Assembly: GCF_001592745.1 (NCBI RefSeq)
Contig: NZ_LUKD01000008.1
Location: forward strand, 195,833-259,832
DNA from: Bdellovibrio bacteriovorus
GTDB taxonomy: Bacteria; Bdellovibrionota; Bdellovibrionia; Bdellovibrionales; Bdellovibrionaceae
Length of the DNA stretch: 64,000 nucleotides
Direction: 5' to 3'
Positions 53,012 through 62,187 of this stretch are shown in pieces. A model generated the notes under the pieces. That model was not told the origin of the DNA. It saw only the letters and a program-made list of their open reading frames with translations, and ran no database searches. The position numbers and the translations under genes were made by a program. Positions within the stretch are counted from its first letter, which is position 1. Each line of letters opens with the position of its first letter.

Positions 53012-53668
53012 ATGAAAAACGCCACAATCGGTCTGATCATTGGAGTCTTGCTTGTCGGGGGCCTTTCCCTTTATTTCCTTACGGACAGTCAGCCCGGCTC
53101 CGACTCGTTTTTACGTAATGCGTTTGTAGCATCGACGTCTCAAAAAGAAGAACCAAAACAAATTGAAGTTAACGGCGACGAGCCTTCCAATACCGAAATC
53201 CACGTATCGACGGAGTTTCGGGATTGGGTGAAAAATTCTTCCGAAAGCCTTCATAAATCGGTCGAGTCCCAAGAGCAGACGGAAGCTCTGCTAAGAACGA
53301 AGTCGTTGGCGTTGTCCCTTCAAGAAAGCCAGTATCTGGCGCAAATGGCCTTGCAAGCCTCGGCCCCAGCAAATACGCGCATTTTTTCGGTATATCTTTT
53401 AGGGCTTCAGGCCCCTCATAATCTTGCGGCGATCAGTGCGGTTCTAGAAGCTCCGTTAAGCTTTCAGGAAAAGCCGGCGACCCATTCTCCAGAAGAGACT
53501 TTGGCCATGCAGGAAAAGTCTTTGCGTCGTATGGCCATTGAAGATCTTTTAAAGAGCTTTCAAAAAGGGGAGCTTCCCCGCGAACAGATCGTTCAGACCT
53601 TTGATAAGATTCCCGACGCGCAGTTGAAGAAATACGCCCATACTCGTCTGCAGGAACTGACGAAGTAA
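53012..53668 (+). CDS. Membrane-anchored or exported protein of unknown function
   Basis: 218 residues. N-terminal hydrophobic segment TIGLIIGVLLVGGLSLYFL acts as signal anchor. The soluble part is mostly helical and polar (SLSLQESQYLAQMALQASAPANTRIFSVYLL; SLRRMAIEDLLKSFQKGEL), and may contain HEAT-like helical pairs. No family recognised. Divergent from the helicase gene with 111 bp between starts. Confidence 0.65.
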   Translation: MKNATIGLIIGVLLVGGLSLYFLTDSQPGSDSFLRNAFVASTSQKEEPKQIEVNGDEPSNTEIHVSTEFRDWVKNSSESLHKSVESQEQTEALLRTKSLALSLQESQYLAQMALQASAPANTRIFSVYLLGLQAPHNLAAISAVLEAPLSFQEKPATHSPEETLAMQEKSLRRMAIEDLLKSFQKGELPREQIVQTFDKIPDAQLKKYAHTRLQELTK

Positions 53669-53677
53669 TTGGCAGGC

Positions 53678-53707
53678 CACATGTTCCGCGAAAAGTATGT
53701 GTTTTTT
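53678..53707 (+). terminator. Weak terminator-like hairpin
   Basis: Short stem CACAT / ATGTG around a 14-base loop followed by TTTTTTG, 10 bp after the stop of the preceding gene. The stem is short, so this is tentative. Confidence 0.35.
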
Positions 53708-53799
53708 GTAATAGGCCGCATTAATCCTGCGTTTTTTTGGTGATATTGTTCTTCAGGCGACTACACTCTCCGCCAAGTTCATTAAATGGAGGGGATTTT

Positions 53800-55155
53800 A
53801 TGAACAAACTTTTCATCGTATTGGTACTCACGTTATTGGGTTCCACTAGCTTCGCTGCGGACTGCATTTCAAAAAGCGAGATGCAAACAATTGCTTCACA
53901 CTTTTCTCAATTTCGACAATTAGCGAATAAAGATTACTGCTACGACGGCTCGCAAACAGCGAACCTTCTTCAGGCGATCATGTTCATGCGTAAAACGGCG
54001 TTTGAACCGAACATGCAAAAAAGCCAGGACGAGTTATTCTCAGGTCGTTTTTCTTCCAGCTGGTATGACTACTTCATCGGCCGTATCGAGGACATCGATG
54101 TTCAGGCGAACTGCCCCAAAGGTGTAGGCGCTTATGTTTATGGATTCGGAAACACCATGTACGTGTGCCCGATGATGTTGACAGAAAGTTTTTCAGCATT
54201 AGATCGCGCGAGCGTTTTCATGCACGAAGCTCGTCACATAGACGGTTATCCTCATACAACTTGTTCTCGTGGAGCGCGCAAAGGTCTTTCTGGCGCTTGC
54301 GACACGCGTATTTCCGACGGCGGTTCCTATGCGGTCAGTGTCGAAACTTACGCGCAACTGGCGAAGTACGCGACAGACATTCACCCAGCGTTAAAAGCTT
54401 ACGCCATGTCTTCCGCAGTGACTTACGCGGATGAAGCTTTCGAAGTCCCAGTGAAAATTGATCGTGAGCAAAAACTTTTGTTGATGGCGGACTCCACACA
54501 GCTTTATTCAATGGATCTTTCGGGCAACAACCAGTTGACGGCATTAGGCAATGCTCCTTTCTTGGGTAAGATCGTTCCGCGTGCACAGCACATGATTTTG
54601 ATTCCAACAGATCGCACACAAAACGCCCGCTACATGTTCGCCAATAACGAAGGTGAAATCGTACAAACAGCGGGGGATGCAATCGTAGAATACAACACGC
54701 AATCTCCAACACAACGTGCGGAACTTGCTGATCTTCACTTGGGTGCACAGTGGACAGCGAAGGTTTACACTTCAAAAATCACTTTTGCCTGTGACCCGCG
54801 TTCACCTTCTGCAAAAGATGTAAAGATCCCGCAAGGGGAGGCTGTCAGCATTCTTTACTCGAATGGGTACTCTCGCGCGGCTCGTTCGAACTATCTTCTA
54901 GCTTCTAACGGCCAAGTCTATGAATTCGGCTGCAATGAAAGAGGACTTAGCCCCTTCATCAATCCGGTAAATACGCCGATGGCTTCAGGACTGGTAAGAG
55001 CTTACAAAGTGAATGGCCAGGTGATTGGTCTGACAGAAGGCGGTTCACTAGTAGCTGTGAACGGCACGCAAACAACTCCTTTGAATACGGGACTCGAGGG
55101 GCAGATTTACGAAATCGCGCCTCGCGAATCCTTCAGCTTCATGGACGCACAATAA
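53800..55155 (+). CDS. Secreted protein with HExxH-type zinc-protease motif
   Basis: 451 residues. ATG at 53800 follows ATGGAGGGG; signal peptide NKLFIVLVLTLLGSTSFAA. The N-terminal half contains FMHEARHIDGYPHTTC: His142-Glu143-x-x-His146 is the HExxH zinc motif, with the downstream His152 a possible third ligand. Several Cys suggest disulphides. The C-terminal half (from about 225) looks like a beta-propeller or other all-beta sensor (KLLLMADSTQLYSMDLSGNNQL, HMILIPTDRTQNARYMFANNEGEIV). No named family recognised; a putative zinc metallopeptidase is the most I can say. Confidence 0.7.
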   Translation: MNKLFIVLVLTLLGSTSFAADCISKSEMQTIASHFSQFRQLANKDYCYDGSQTANLLQAIMFMRKTAFEPNMQKSQDELFSGRFSSSWYDYFIGRIEDIDVQANCPKGVGAYVYGFGNTMYVCPMMLTESFSALDRASVFMHEARHIDGYPHTTCSRGARKGLSGACDTRISDGGSYAVSVETYAQLAKYATDIHPALKAYAMSSAVTYADEAFEVPVKIDREQKLLLMADSTQLYSMDLSGNNQLTALGNAPFLGKIVPRAQHMILIPTDRTQNARYMFANNEGEIVQTAGDAIVEYNTQSPTQRAELADLHLGAQWTAKVYTSKITFACDPRSPSAKDVKIPQGEAVSILYSNGYSRAARSNYLLASNGQVYEFGCNERGLSPFINPVNTPMASGLVRAYKVNGQVIGLTEGGSLVAVNGTQTTPLNTGLEGQIYEIAPRESFSFMDAQ

Positions 55156-55165
55156 AATAAAAATC

Positions 55166-55195
55166 AAAAACCCCGAGAGCGATCTCGGGGTTTTT
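55166..55195. terminator. Bidirectional terminator between convergent genes
   Basis: Stem CCCCGAGA / TCTCGGGG with a GCGA loop, flanked by AAAAA and TTTTTT. It serves the HEARH-protein gene and the convergent lipoprotein gene ending at 55208. Confidence 0.85.
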
Positions 55196-55207
55196 TGTTT
55201 AAAAGAC

Positions 55208-58200
55208 TTATTGAAGTAGAGGCGCACCGCTAGAGTTGAATTTTTGCACGCGATGGCGATTAGGCTCAACGATATAAATATTTTCATTGGTCGGATCTAT
55301 TACAATGTTCATGGGATAGACCAGTTGACCTATACCGTATCCAAATGAACTGAACTGTGACTTATAGGTGCCCGTACTATCGAAAATTTGCACTCGATTT
55401 ACGCCACCATTTTCAAGAACGTAGATATCTCCGTTTGGCGCGAACGTGAGATCAGAAATGCTGCCGAATTGACCGTTGCCAGTCCCGGGGCCACCGATGG
55501 TTCCCAAATAGATGGCATCATGACTGAATTTATGAATAACGGTGTTGATGGGATCTGCAACATAGACGCTTCCGCTAGCATCCACAGCCAACCCCTGGAC
55601 TGTGCCGATAGCTCCAGAACTGTAAACTTCTATAATACTACCATCGGTCGCAAATTTGACGGCATCTTTTGTGGAAGACCGGCTGGCATAAAGAACGTCG
55701 GAGGAGGTAATGACCATATCGGCAACTTGACCAAACGGAAATTGAGATAAATAAGTTCCACTGGAATCAAACTTTTGAATACGAAGATTCAGTGAGTCTG
55801 CTACGTAGATAGAACCATCCGAGGCCGTTACGACGGCTGTAGGCTCTTTAAACTCTCCATTGCCCGTTCCACAGCTACCAAAAGCCATCAACCAGGTTCC
55901 GGTAGAGCTGAACTTTTGAACTCGACATCCAGTGCGTTCAACAACCCAAAGGTTTCCTGAGGAATCTCGAAAGATGTTCTGAGGATTATTGAATGAGCCG
56001 TTTTCTCGAACAGTGCTTCCCACAGTAAATTGATGAACAAGGCTGTTATTAAACTTGGAAACGATCTGGTTGCCAGATTGAAGCACATAGAAATTTCCAA
56101 GAGAGTCTAAGCTCAGTGCATGGGCATAGTTAACAAGATTTTCACCAGTTCCGATCGGAGAGGAAGATTGAAACACGAAAGCACTATTGAATATTTGCAG
56201 CCTGTTTTTATCCATCACATAAATATCACCTGAAGGCGCGATCTCAATATCAGCAATGGCGTCGAAAAGGCCGTCAGTCGTTCCAGGACCACCGAAAGTC
56301 GCTAGCCAAGTTCCGTTACTATCGAACTTTTGAACACGGGAGTTTCCATAATCCATGACGAAGATGTTTCCGCTGCTGTCGACCTCGATGTCTCTGGGAA
56401 CAGAAAATTGTCCATTACCGGTCCCCAAACTTCCGAAGGTAAAGACCCAGTTGCCCGTAGAATCAAATTTTTGAACTCGACCCGTGTTGTCTGCAACGTA
56501 CATGTTTCCACTATTATCAACATATACAGCCCAAGGATTTTCAAAGTGCCCATTGGTGGGGGAGTCCATCACCCCATCCGCCGGTACAGTTCGACTATAA
56601 CTTCCACTGGCCTCGAAGATTTGAATGCGGTCGTTGCCTTGGTCGACCACGTAAAGTCTGTCGTTGGAGTCCACAAAAATTCTAGCTAGGTATTTGAAGA
56701 ATCCCGTCTGCGCCGTAGGATTGTCACTACCTAGAGTCATGAGCCAGTTTCCATTGGCGTCATATTTAAAAACTTTATTCAAAGATGAATCAGCAATCCA
56801 AAAACCGTCGCTCGAGGTTGCAATACCTGACGGAGAACCAAAGTTGTTTTTAGATCCCAATGGAAAAGTGGAATTAAAGAACTTATGACTTGAAGCGGAT
56901 GCAACGGCACTGCCTCGACTTACAAAGGCAAAATAGCTGCGACCTTCGCGATAAAGTTTATTCGTATCAAAAACTGCCGGTAATGTGCCATTCTGCCAGA
57001 CACAAGCAGAGACATAGTTAAGTCCCTCTAAAATGCACCACTTATCATATTCACTGCCGGCTGCGCTGACATTCACGATATCAGAAATGTATGGGCCGGA
57101 AATTTCGAATTGAGAAATCGAAGGTGGATTTGTAATATCCGCGGTGACATTCACACTGGTGCCGCCAGTATCGGTGACTTGGATTGTCGCCACACCCAAC
57201 GTACCTGGGGCCGTGTAGTTGAGCAGACTCAAGGAGCCTCCACCACTAAGCAACGTCGTCGTGTAAGGTGGAATACCGCCCGAGGGAGTAAATGTGATGA
57301 TCGAGTTTATCGCAACTTTGAAAGTTGAAGTGAGTAATGGGTTGTAGGCCGTAGTAATAAGAGTGGTTGAAGCGCCTGTAGAATCGGTAACACGAAAACG
57401 TTTAGTCCCTATCGTGGTCGTTGTAAATTCACCTGTGGTACTGTTTAACGTTCCTGTTCCCATGATCAAACTATAAGTGTAAGGAGGAATTCCATCAGCA
57501 CCCGAAACAGTGATTGAGGTATTCGTATAATATTTTGTTTTAGTCGCCGATATTTTTACTGGGGGATTTACTTGCACTGTCGCTGTGGCCGTGGTTCCCA
57601 AAGCATCTGTGACGGTGACGGTCTCACTAGCGGCAATTCCCGGGGCCTGATAAGCACCCGTCGTGAGTCCTACTGTACCTGTATTTCCGATCCCGACCGC
57701 ATATGAATAAGGGGGTACTCCACCCGAAGCCGTGAACGTCGTCGTAGTATTCACCAAAATTATTTTATTTATCGGAGATATCGTTAACAATGGCGCCACT
57801 GTGACACTTTGATCTGAAGTTTTACCGGCAGCATCGGTCACTCGTAAAACGACGGTGCCTGAAGTGCCGCCGGGACTGTAAACTCCCGTTGATGCGTGAA
57901 TTGAACCAGACCCAGAGACAAGGGAATACGTATATCCACCGGCTCCATCAATACCACTCATAGTAACGGTGCTAGTGGCGGCCATGGTAGACGCCGTGAC
58001 TGCTGAGTTTAATGCAGGTCGAATGGTTAAATTGAGCGTGTGAGTATTTCCTAAACTATCAGTGACGGTAACAGTCGCTGCCCCAGTACTTCCATCGGCA
58101 GTGAACAATCCCGAAGAATCGATAGTGCCTCCTGTCGCAGAGTAAGTATACGGCGGGACGCCATTCGCCCCAGAAAAATCAAATGTATCAGAAACTCCTA

Positions 58201-58573
58201 AAAAAACTTGTGCAGGAGAAACCGTCGGTGTTGGAGCTACAGGAATTTTAATGTGGCTGACGTCTCCATTGGCATCCGTAATCTTAATAATAACATCGCC
58301 CGTCGTCGCACCTGGGGTATAAGTGGAGCCTGAAATACTTCCGCTGCCTTCTATAATTTCATATGTATAAGGACCTGTTCCAGTTGTAGGGACCGTCGAT
58401 AAATCCAAGGGGTTATTGATTGTGATAGCTGGCCCATCTGTGAGGTCTTCGTAAGTTGGCGACGGGGTCGGAGTCAGCTCGCTGGCAAGCTTGCTGATCT
58501 GAGCGGTGACGCCGCAACCACAGATCAACATCGAGAGTGTGACAGCTTGAAGTAAATGTCTCAAATTGAGCAT
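55208..58573 (-). CDS. Large surface lipoprotein: Ig-like repeats plus NHL propeller (copy A)
   Basis: 1121 residues. Lipobox ICGC (Cys20). Residues about 45-480 hold six Ig-like units of about 72 residues, each with a core like GVPPYTYSATGGTID...GAATVTVTDSLGN (PPYxY near the start, VTD near the end). A Cys pair domain (WCILEGLNYVSACVWQNG, about 530-550) links to about ten or more NHL repeats, for example VQKFDSTGNWVFTFGS-LG and FSVPRDIEVDSSGNIFVMD, which form one or two beta-propellers. A stalk-and-propeller surface binding protein is the natural reading. Closely related to the next upstream gene. Confidence 0.88.
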   Translation of the reverse strand: MLNLRHLLQAVTLSMLICGCGVTAQISKLASELTPTPSPTYEDLTDGPAITINNPLDLSTVPTTGTGPYTYEIIEGSGSISGSTYTPGATTGDVIIKITDANGDVSHIKIPVAPTPTVSPAQVFLGVSDTFDFSGANGVPPYTYSATGGTIDSSGLFTADGSTGAATVTVTDSLGNTHTLNLTIRPALNSAVTASTMAATSTVTMSGIDGAGGYTYSLVSGSGSIHASTGVYSPGGTSGTVVLRVTDAAGKTSDQSVTVAPLLTISPINKIILVNTTTTFTASGGVPPYSYAVGIGNTGTVGLTTGAYQAPGIAASETVTVTDALGTTATATVQVNPPVKISATKTKYYTNTSITVSGADGIPPYTYSLIMGTGTLNSTTGEFTTTTIGTKRFRVTDSTGASTTLITTAYNPLLTSTFKVAINSIITFTPSGGIPPYTTTLLSGGGSLSLLNYTAPGTLGVATIQVTDTGGTSVNVTADITNPPSISQFEISGPYISDIVNVSAAGSEYDKWCILEGLNYVSACVWQNGTLPAVFDTNKLYREGRSYFAFVSRGSAVASASSHKFFNSTFPLGSKNNFGSPSGIATSSDGFWIADSSLNKVFKYDANGNWLMTLGSDNPTAQTGFFKYLARIFVDSNDRLYVVDQGNDRIQIFEASGSYSRTVPADGVMDSPTNGHFENPWAVYVDNSGNMYVADNTGRVQKFDSTGNWVFTFGSLGTGNGQFSVPRDIEVDSSGNIFVMDYGNSRVQKFDSNGTWLATFGGPGTTDGLFDAIADIEIAPSGDIYVMDKNRLQIFNSAFVFQSSSPIGTGENLVNYAHALSLDSLGNFYVLQSGNQIVSKFNNSLVHQFTVGSTVRENGSFNNPQNIFRDSSGNLWVVERTGCRVQKFSSTGTWLMAFGSCGTGNGEFKEPTAVVTASDGSIYVADSLNLRIQKFDSSGTYLSQFPFGQVADMVITSSDVLYASRSSTKDAVKFATDGSIIEVYSSGAIGTVQGLAVDASGSVYVADPINTVIHKFSHDAIYLGTIGGPGTGNGQFGSISDLTFAPNGDIYVLENGGVNRVQIFDSTGTYKSQFSSFGYGIGQLVYPMNIVIDPTNENIYIVEPNRHRVQKFNSSGAPLLQ

Positions 58574-58723
58574 CTTTGAATCCTGTTTTTACAAACGTTC
58601 AGTAGGTTCAAAGATCTCTTCGTCAGTAGTTAAATTTCACTAAAAGGTAAAATATGAAATGAGGTTCTGAATTCTCATTCCGAACCACGAAAAATAAAGA
58701 AACTGTTTGGGTGCACATGCAGA

Positions 58724-61700
58724 TCAATCAAAAAGCTGAACACCCGCTGGTGAAAACTTCAGGACCTGGTTTCTCGTGCTATCGCTGATATAAATATTTC
58801 CTGCGCTATCAACGGCGATACCTCGGGGAGAATTAACTTTTCTGCCAAGGCCGGAAGAGCTAATGGTTGCTTTGAATGCTCCTGTACTACTGAATATGTG
58901 CGCAACTCCACCTTGGTCAGCCGCGATAATGTCGCCATTCGGTGAAACAGCCGCATCGCCTAAAACTTGACTAAATTTACCACTTGTAGACCCCCATCCA
59001 CCCGACGAAAACAAAAATGTTCCCGTGGGACTGAACTTCAGCACGTGGTAGTCAGATGCGATATAAAAATTGTTAGAGCTGTCGATACTTATTCCAGCGG
59101 GAGAAAAAAATCCACTATCCGGTGTGCCCGCAGTGTCGAAGGCTTCAGTGACAACGCCCGTATCTGGATTAAGACGTCTGATTTTTGAACCCGTCGAGGT
59201 GAAATAAAGCTGACCGGCAGAATCCAAAGCCAAGGCGGTAGCTTTCATTCCGATAGGATAGGTCCTTTGCCAATTTCCCGCCGCATCGAACTTTTGAATT
59301 CGGTTGCCGTTATCAGCAACAAAGAAACTGCCGTCATTCGTGACTGCGATAGCCCCAGGATATTGAAACTGGCCGTCTCCGGTACCGTTTGAGCCCACTT
59401 TCATCAAGAAATCACCGTTATTATCAAACTGTTGAATTCGGTGATTGTGGCTCTCTGCGACCCAGATATTTTGAGAGGCATCGACTGAAATTTTTTGAAG
59501 AATGTAGAAATGTCCATCATCGTTGGAAATTCTTCGCACCAAAGGCGTTGGGTTTAAAGCACCATCAAATTTTACGATGCCCATCAAATTGGAATCGGCG
59601 ACAACAAGAGTGCCTTCCGAGTCGATCGTAAAACTTGAAACATACACCGGAAAGCTTGTCGGTGACGTTAATAAAACCTGTTTAGATAGCCAAGTGCCCG
59701 TGCTGCTGAACCTTTGAAGACCACTTTCGTCTAAAACCAAAATGTCCCCTGAGGAATCAAGAAAAAGATCTTTGAGGCCACTGAACTGCCCATTTCCAGT
59801 TCCGTTGCTGCCGAACTTCATGAGGAATGTGCCGCTGGGACCGATTTTTTGAACACGATGATTTCCAGTATCAGCAACAAAGATATTGCCGGCAGAATCA
59901 ATTTTTATGTCTTCAATGTTTATGAATTGGCCATCACCAGTTCCCGAGGAACCGATATTAGCCTGCCACTCTCCAACGCTATTAAATTTTTGAATTATGT
60001 GGCGACCGTCAGCCACATAGACGTTTCCTGCTGAGTCTACGGCGACTTCTCTCATGTCGTTAAAATATCCGTTTTCTGTCGAACCTACTGGGGTCGCTGG
60101 TATTTGCATCAGCCATGCACCGGTTGGGCTGAATTTTTGAACCCGCCGATTCACGTTATCACCGACATACAAATTGCCTGCAGAGTCTGAAGCAAGACCT
60201 TTAAGTGGATTGATCATCCCTTTGAAGGATCCGAATTCACCAATGGTAAAAAGAACATTCCCGTGTTTATCGAATTTGCGAACAGACGGTGTCGCTGCAT
60301 CATACACCCAAAGGTCGGTGCCATGGGCGAAGACATATTTTGGATCAAACGCGGCCCAAGGACTTCCCAACGGAAATTTGCTGTTAAAGATTTTGTGATC
60401 CGAAGCGGCGGCAATGCTGTTACCCCGTTTTAAAAAGGCATAATACGATTTGGGATCTTTATATAATTTTTGTGGGCGAGTAATGTCCAACGAAGTGGGA
60501 AGAGGCCCTGTTTGCCAAGTACAACCGTCCGTAGAATTCACATTCAAGCGAAGGCACCAGGAGTCATAATTCGCACCCACCATAGTGACGCTGACATTGG
60601 CGCTTGTGAAAGGACTGTTGACTGAAAAACTTGTGAACGAAGGCGGGGGAGTGATGGTCGCAATAGTATCAGCCACATTTCCATCGGAGTCCGTCAAACG
60701 TAAAGTCGTCGTACCGGCTGTGCCTGGAGCGGTGAATGTCAATCCACTGACCGAGCCTGCGCCACTGAGTATGGATGCGCTGACCGGAGGAACCCCACCG
60801 GTGTACGTCACGGTGGCGGTGTCGCCAATGCCGACGGCAAATGCATTTCCCGCTAAAGGTTCATAAACGGTGATGGTCATTTGTGAAGTCATGCTTAAGC
60901 TGTCAGTAACGGCGATTGTTTTACTTCCCGAAGTTGAAGCAGAGTAAACACCCGAGATGGCATCAATGCTTCCGCCACCAGAAACAATCGAATATGTATA
61001 AGGTGGAAAACCATTTGAGGCCGTAAAGGTCACGGCGACTCCCGGTGGCATCGAGGAACGATTTACAGCCAGTGAAACAGAAGTAACGACATCAACCAGC
61101 GAGGTGGCTGTGTTCCCCAAAGAGTCCGTTATTATAACGGTGTCGGCGGAAGCCGTGTTGGGTGCCGTATAGGAGCCTGTCATAAGACTGATTGTTCCTG
61201 TGCTGCCAACACCCATCGTGTAGGTGTAAGGTGGAACCCCACCTGTCGCTGAAAAAGAGCTTAAAGTCGAAGTCAATAATCGAGCGCTCGCTGGAGAGGC
61301 CGCCAACACTGGATTCACCGTGAGTGTACGATCGAAAGTATTTCCTAAGGAATCTGTCACTCGTAAAGTCACAGTACCCGTGCCTCCTGCGGAAGTGTAG
61401 GTGCCCGTGCTAGCACCAATAGATCCTGGTCCCGATACAAGCGAATAACTGTAGCCGGGAACGCCGCCGCTTCCTGTCAGTGTGGCGCTGTTGTTGGCGG
61501 CAATAACTCCGTGATTCAGCGAAGAACTCAATGCTGGATTGACGGTGATATTTATAGAAACTGAATTTGCAAGACTGTCCGTAATTGTGACGGTCGCGGG
61601 ATTTAAAGATCCATCGGGAGTGAACACTCCGCCTGTCGTGATAGTTCCACCGGTCGCAGAAAATGTATAGGGTGGCACGCCATGATTTGCCGTATAGGTA

Positions 61701-62071
61701 TAAGAACTATTTGTGCTTAAGGTCAGTTGTTTCGGAGAAATATCAAGTGAAGCCGTCACCGGAATTTTTATGAAAGTCTCTGTGCCGTCACCGTCGGTAA
61801 TTTTAACAAGAACATCTCCGGGAGTTGTTCCCGGAGTTAACGTGCTTCCAGAAATAGTGGCATCACCGTTAACAACTTCGAAAGTGAAAGGAGATTTTCC
61901 TGTGGCAGGAGTTAGGGCTGATAAATCAAGAGTGTTATCGACACTCACGGTGGGTCCGGGAGAAACTGTGGCTAGGGGCGTTTTTCCAAGAAGGCTTGCG
62001 ATATTCGCAGTAACACCGCAACCAGTAATGAGCATCAGACTTATGAGACTGACCCAAAAGCGAAGTGACAT
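58724..62071 (-). CDS. Large surface lipoprotein: Ig-like repeats plus NHL propeller (copy B)
   Basis: About 1115 residues from the ATG at 62071 (after GGGGAT); an upstream in-frame start lacks signal character. Lipobox ITGC (Cys18). Same architecture as the downstream copy: about six Ig-like units (GVPPYTFSATGGTITTGGVF, GVPPYTYTMGVGSTGTI), a Cys pair domain (WCLRLNVNSTDGCTWQ) and many NHL repeats (HRVQKIGPSGTFLMKFGS-NG, HRIQQFDNNGDFLMKVGS-NG). The pair is a tandem duplication: GCGVTA and large blocks such as the KxxNSxFPLGS junction are shared. Intergenic 150 bp to copy A contain no gene. Confidence 0.88.
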   Translation of the reverse strand: MSLRFWVSLISLMLITGCGVTANIASLLGKTPLATVSPGPTVSVDNTLDLSALTPATGKSPFTFEVVNGDATISGSTLTPGTTPGDVLVKITDGDGTETFIKIPVTASLDISPKQLTLSTNSSYTYTANHGVPPYTFSATGGTITTGGVFTPDGSLNPATVTITDSLANSVSINITVNPALSSSLNHGVIAANNSATLTGSGGVPGYSYSLVSGPGSIGASTGTYTSAGGTGTVTLRVTDSLGNTFDRTLTVNPVLAASPASARLLTSTLSSFSATGGVPPYTYTMGVGSTGTISLMTGSYTAPNTASADTVIITDSLGNTATSLVDVVTSVSLAVNRSSMPPGVAVTFTASNGFPPYTYSIVSGGGSIDAISGVYSASTSGSKTIAVTDSLSMTSQMTITVYEPLAGNAFAVGIGDTATVTYTGGVPPVSASILSGAGSVSGLTFTAPGTAGTTTLRLTDSDGNVADTIATITPPPSFTSFSVNSPFTSANVSVTMVGANYDSWCLRLNVNSTDGCTWQTGPLPTSLDITRPQKLYKDPKSYYAFLKRGNSIAAASDHKIFNSKFPLGSPWAAFDPKYVFAHGTDLWVYDAATPSVRKFDKHGNVLFTIGEFGSFKGMINPLKGLASDSAGNLYVGDNVNRRVQKFSPTGAWLMQIPATPVGSTENGYFNDMREVAVDSAGNVYVADGRHIIQKFNSVGEWQANIGSSGTGDGQFINIEDIKIDSAGNIFVADTGNHRVQKIGPSGTFLMKFGSNGTGNGQFSGLKDLFLDSSGDILVLDESGLQRFSSTGTWLSKQVLLTSPTSFPVYVSSFTIDSEGTLVVADSNLMGIVKFDGALNPTPLVRRISNDDGHFYILQKISVDASQNIWVAESHNHRIQQFDNNGDFLMKVGSNGTGDGQFQYPGAIAVTNDGSFFVADNGNRIQKFDAAGNWQRTYPIGMKATALALDSAGQLYFTSTGSKIRRLNPDTGVVTEAFDTAGTPDSGFFSPAGISIDSSNNFYIASDYHVLKFSPTGTFLFSSGGWGSTSGKFSQVLGDAAVSPNGDIIAADQGGVAHIFSSTGAFKATISSSGLGRKVNSPRGIAVDSAGNIYISDSTRNQVLKFSPAGVQLFD

Positions 62072-62187
62072 TTTTATCCCCAAAACACAAAAAAATGAAA
62101 ACGAACCCGACAGAAGTGTTTCCCTACTCTTCGTCATATTATAGGTGGGTACTGAGCTAAATGTACGCGATTCGTGAAGGGAGCGTT

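Noticed and set aside
55208-62071. Possible mobile or phage origin of the long repeat genes
   Set aside because: No integrase, transposase, flanking repeats or phage structural genes are visible; tandem duplication explains the similarity.
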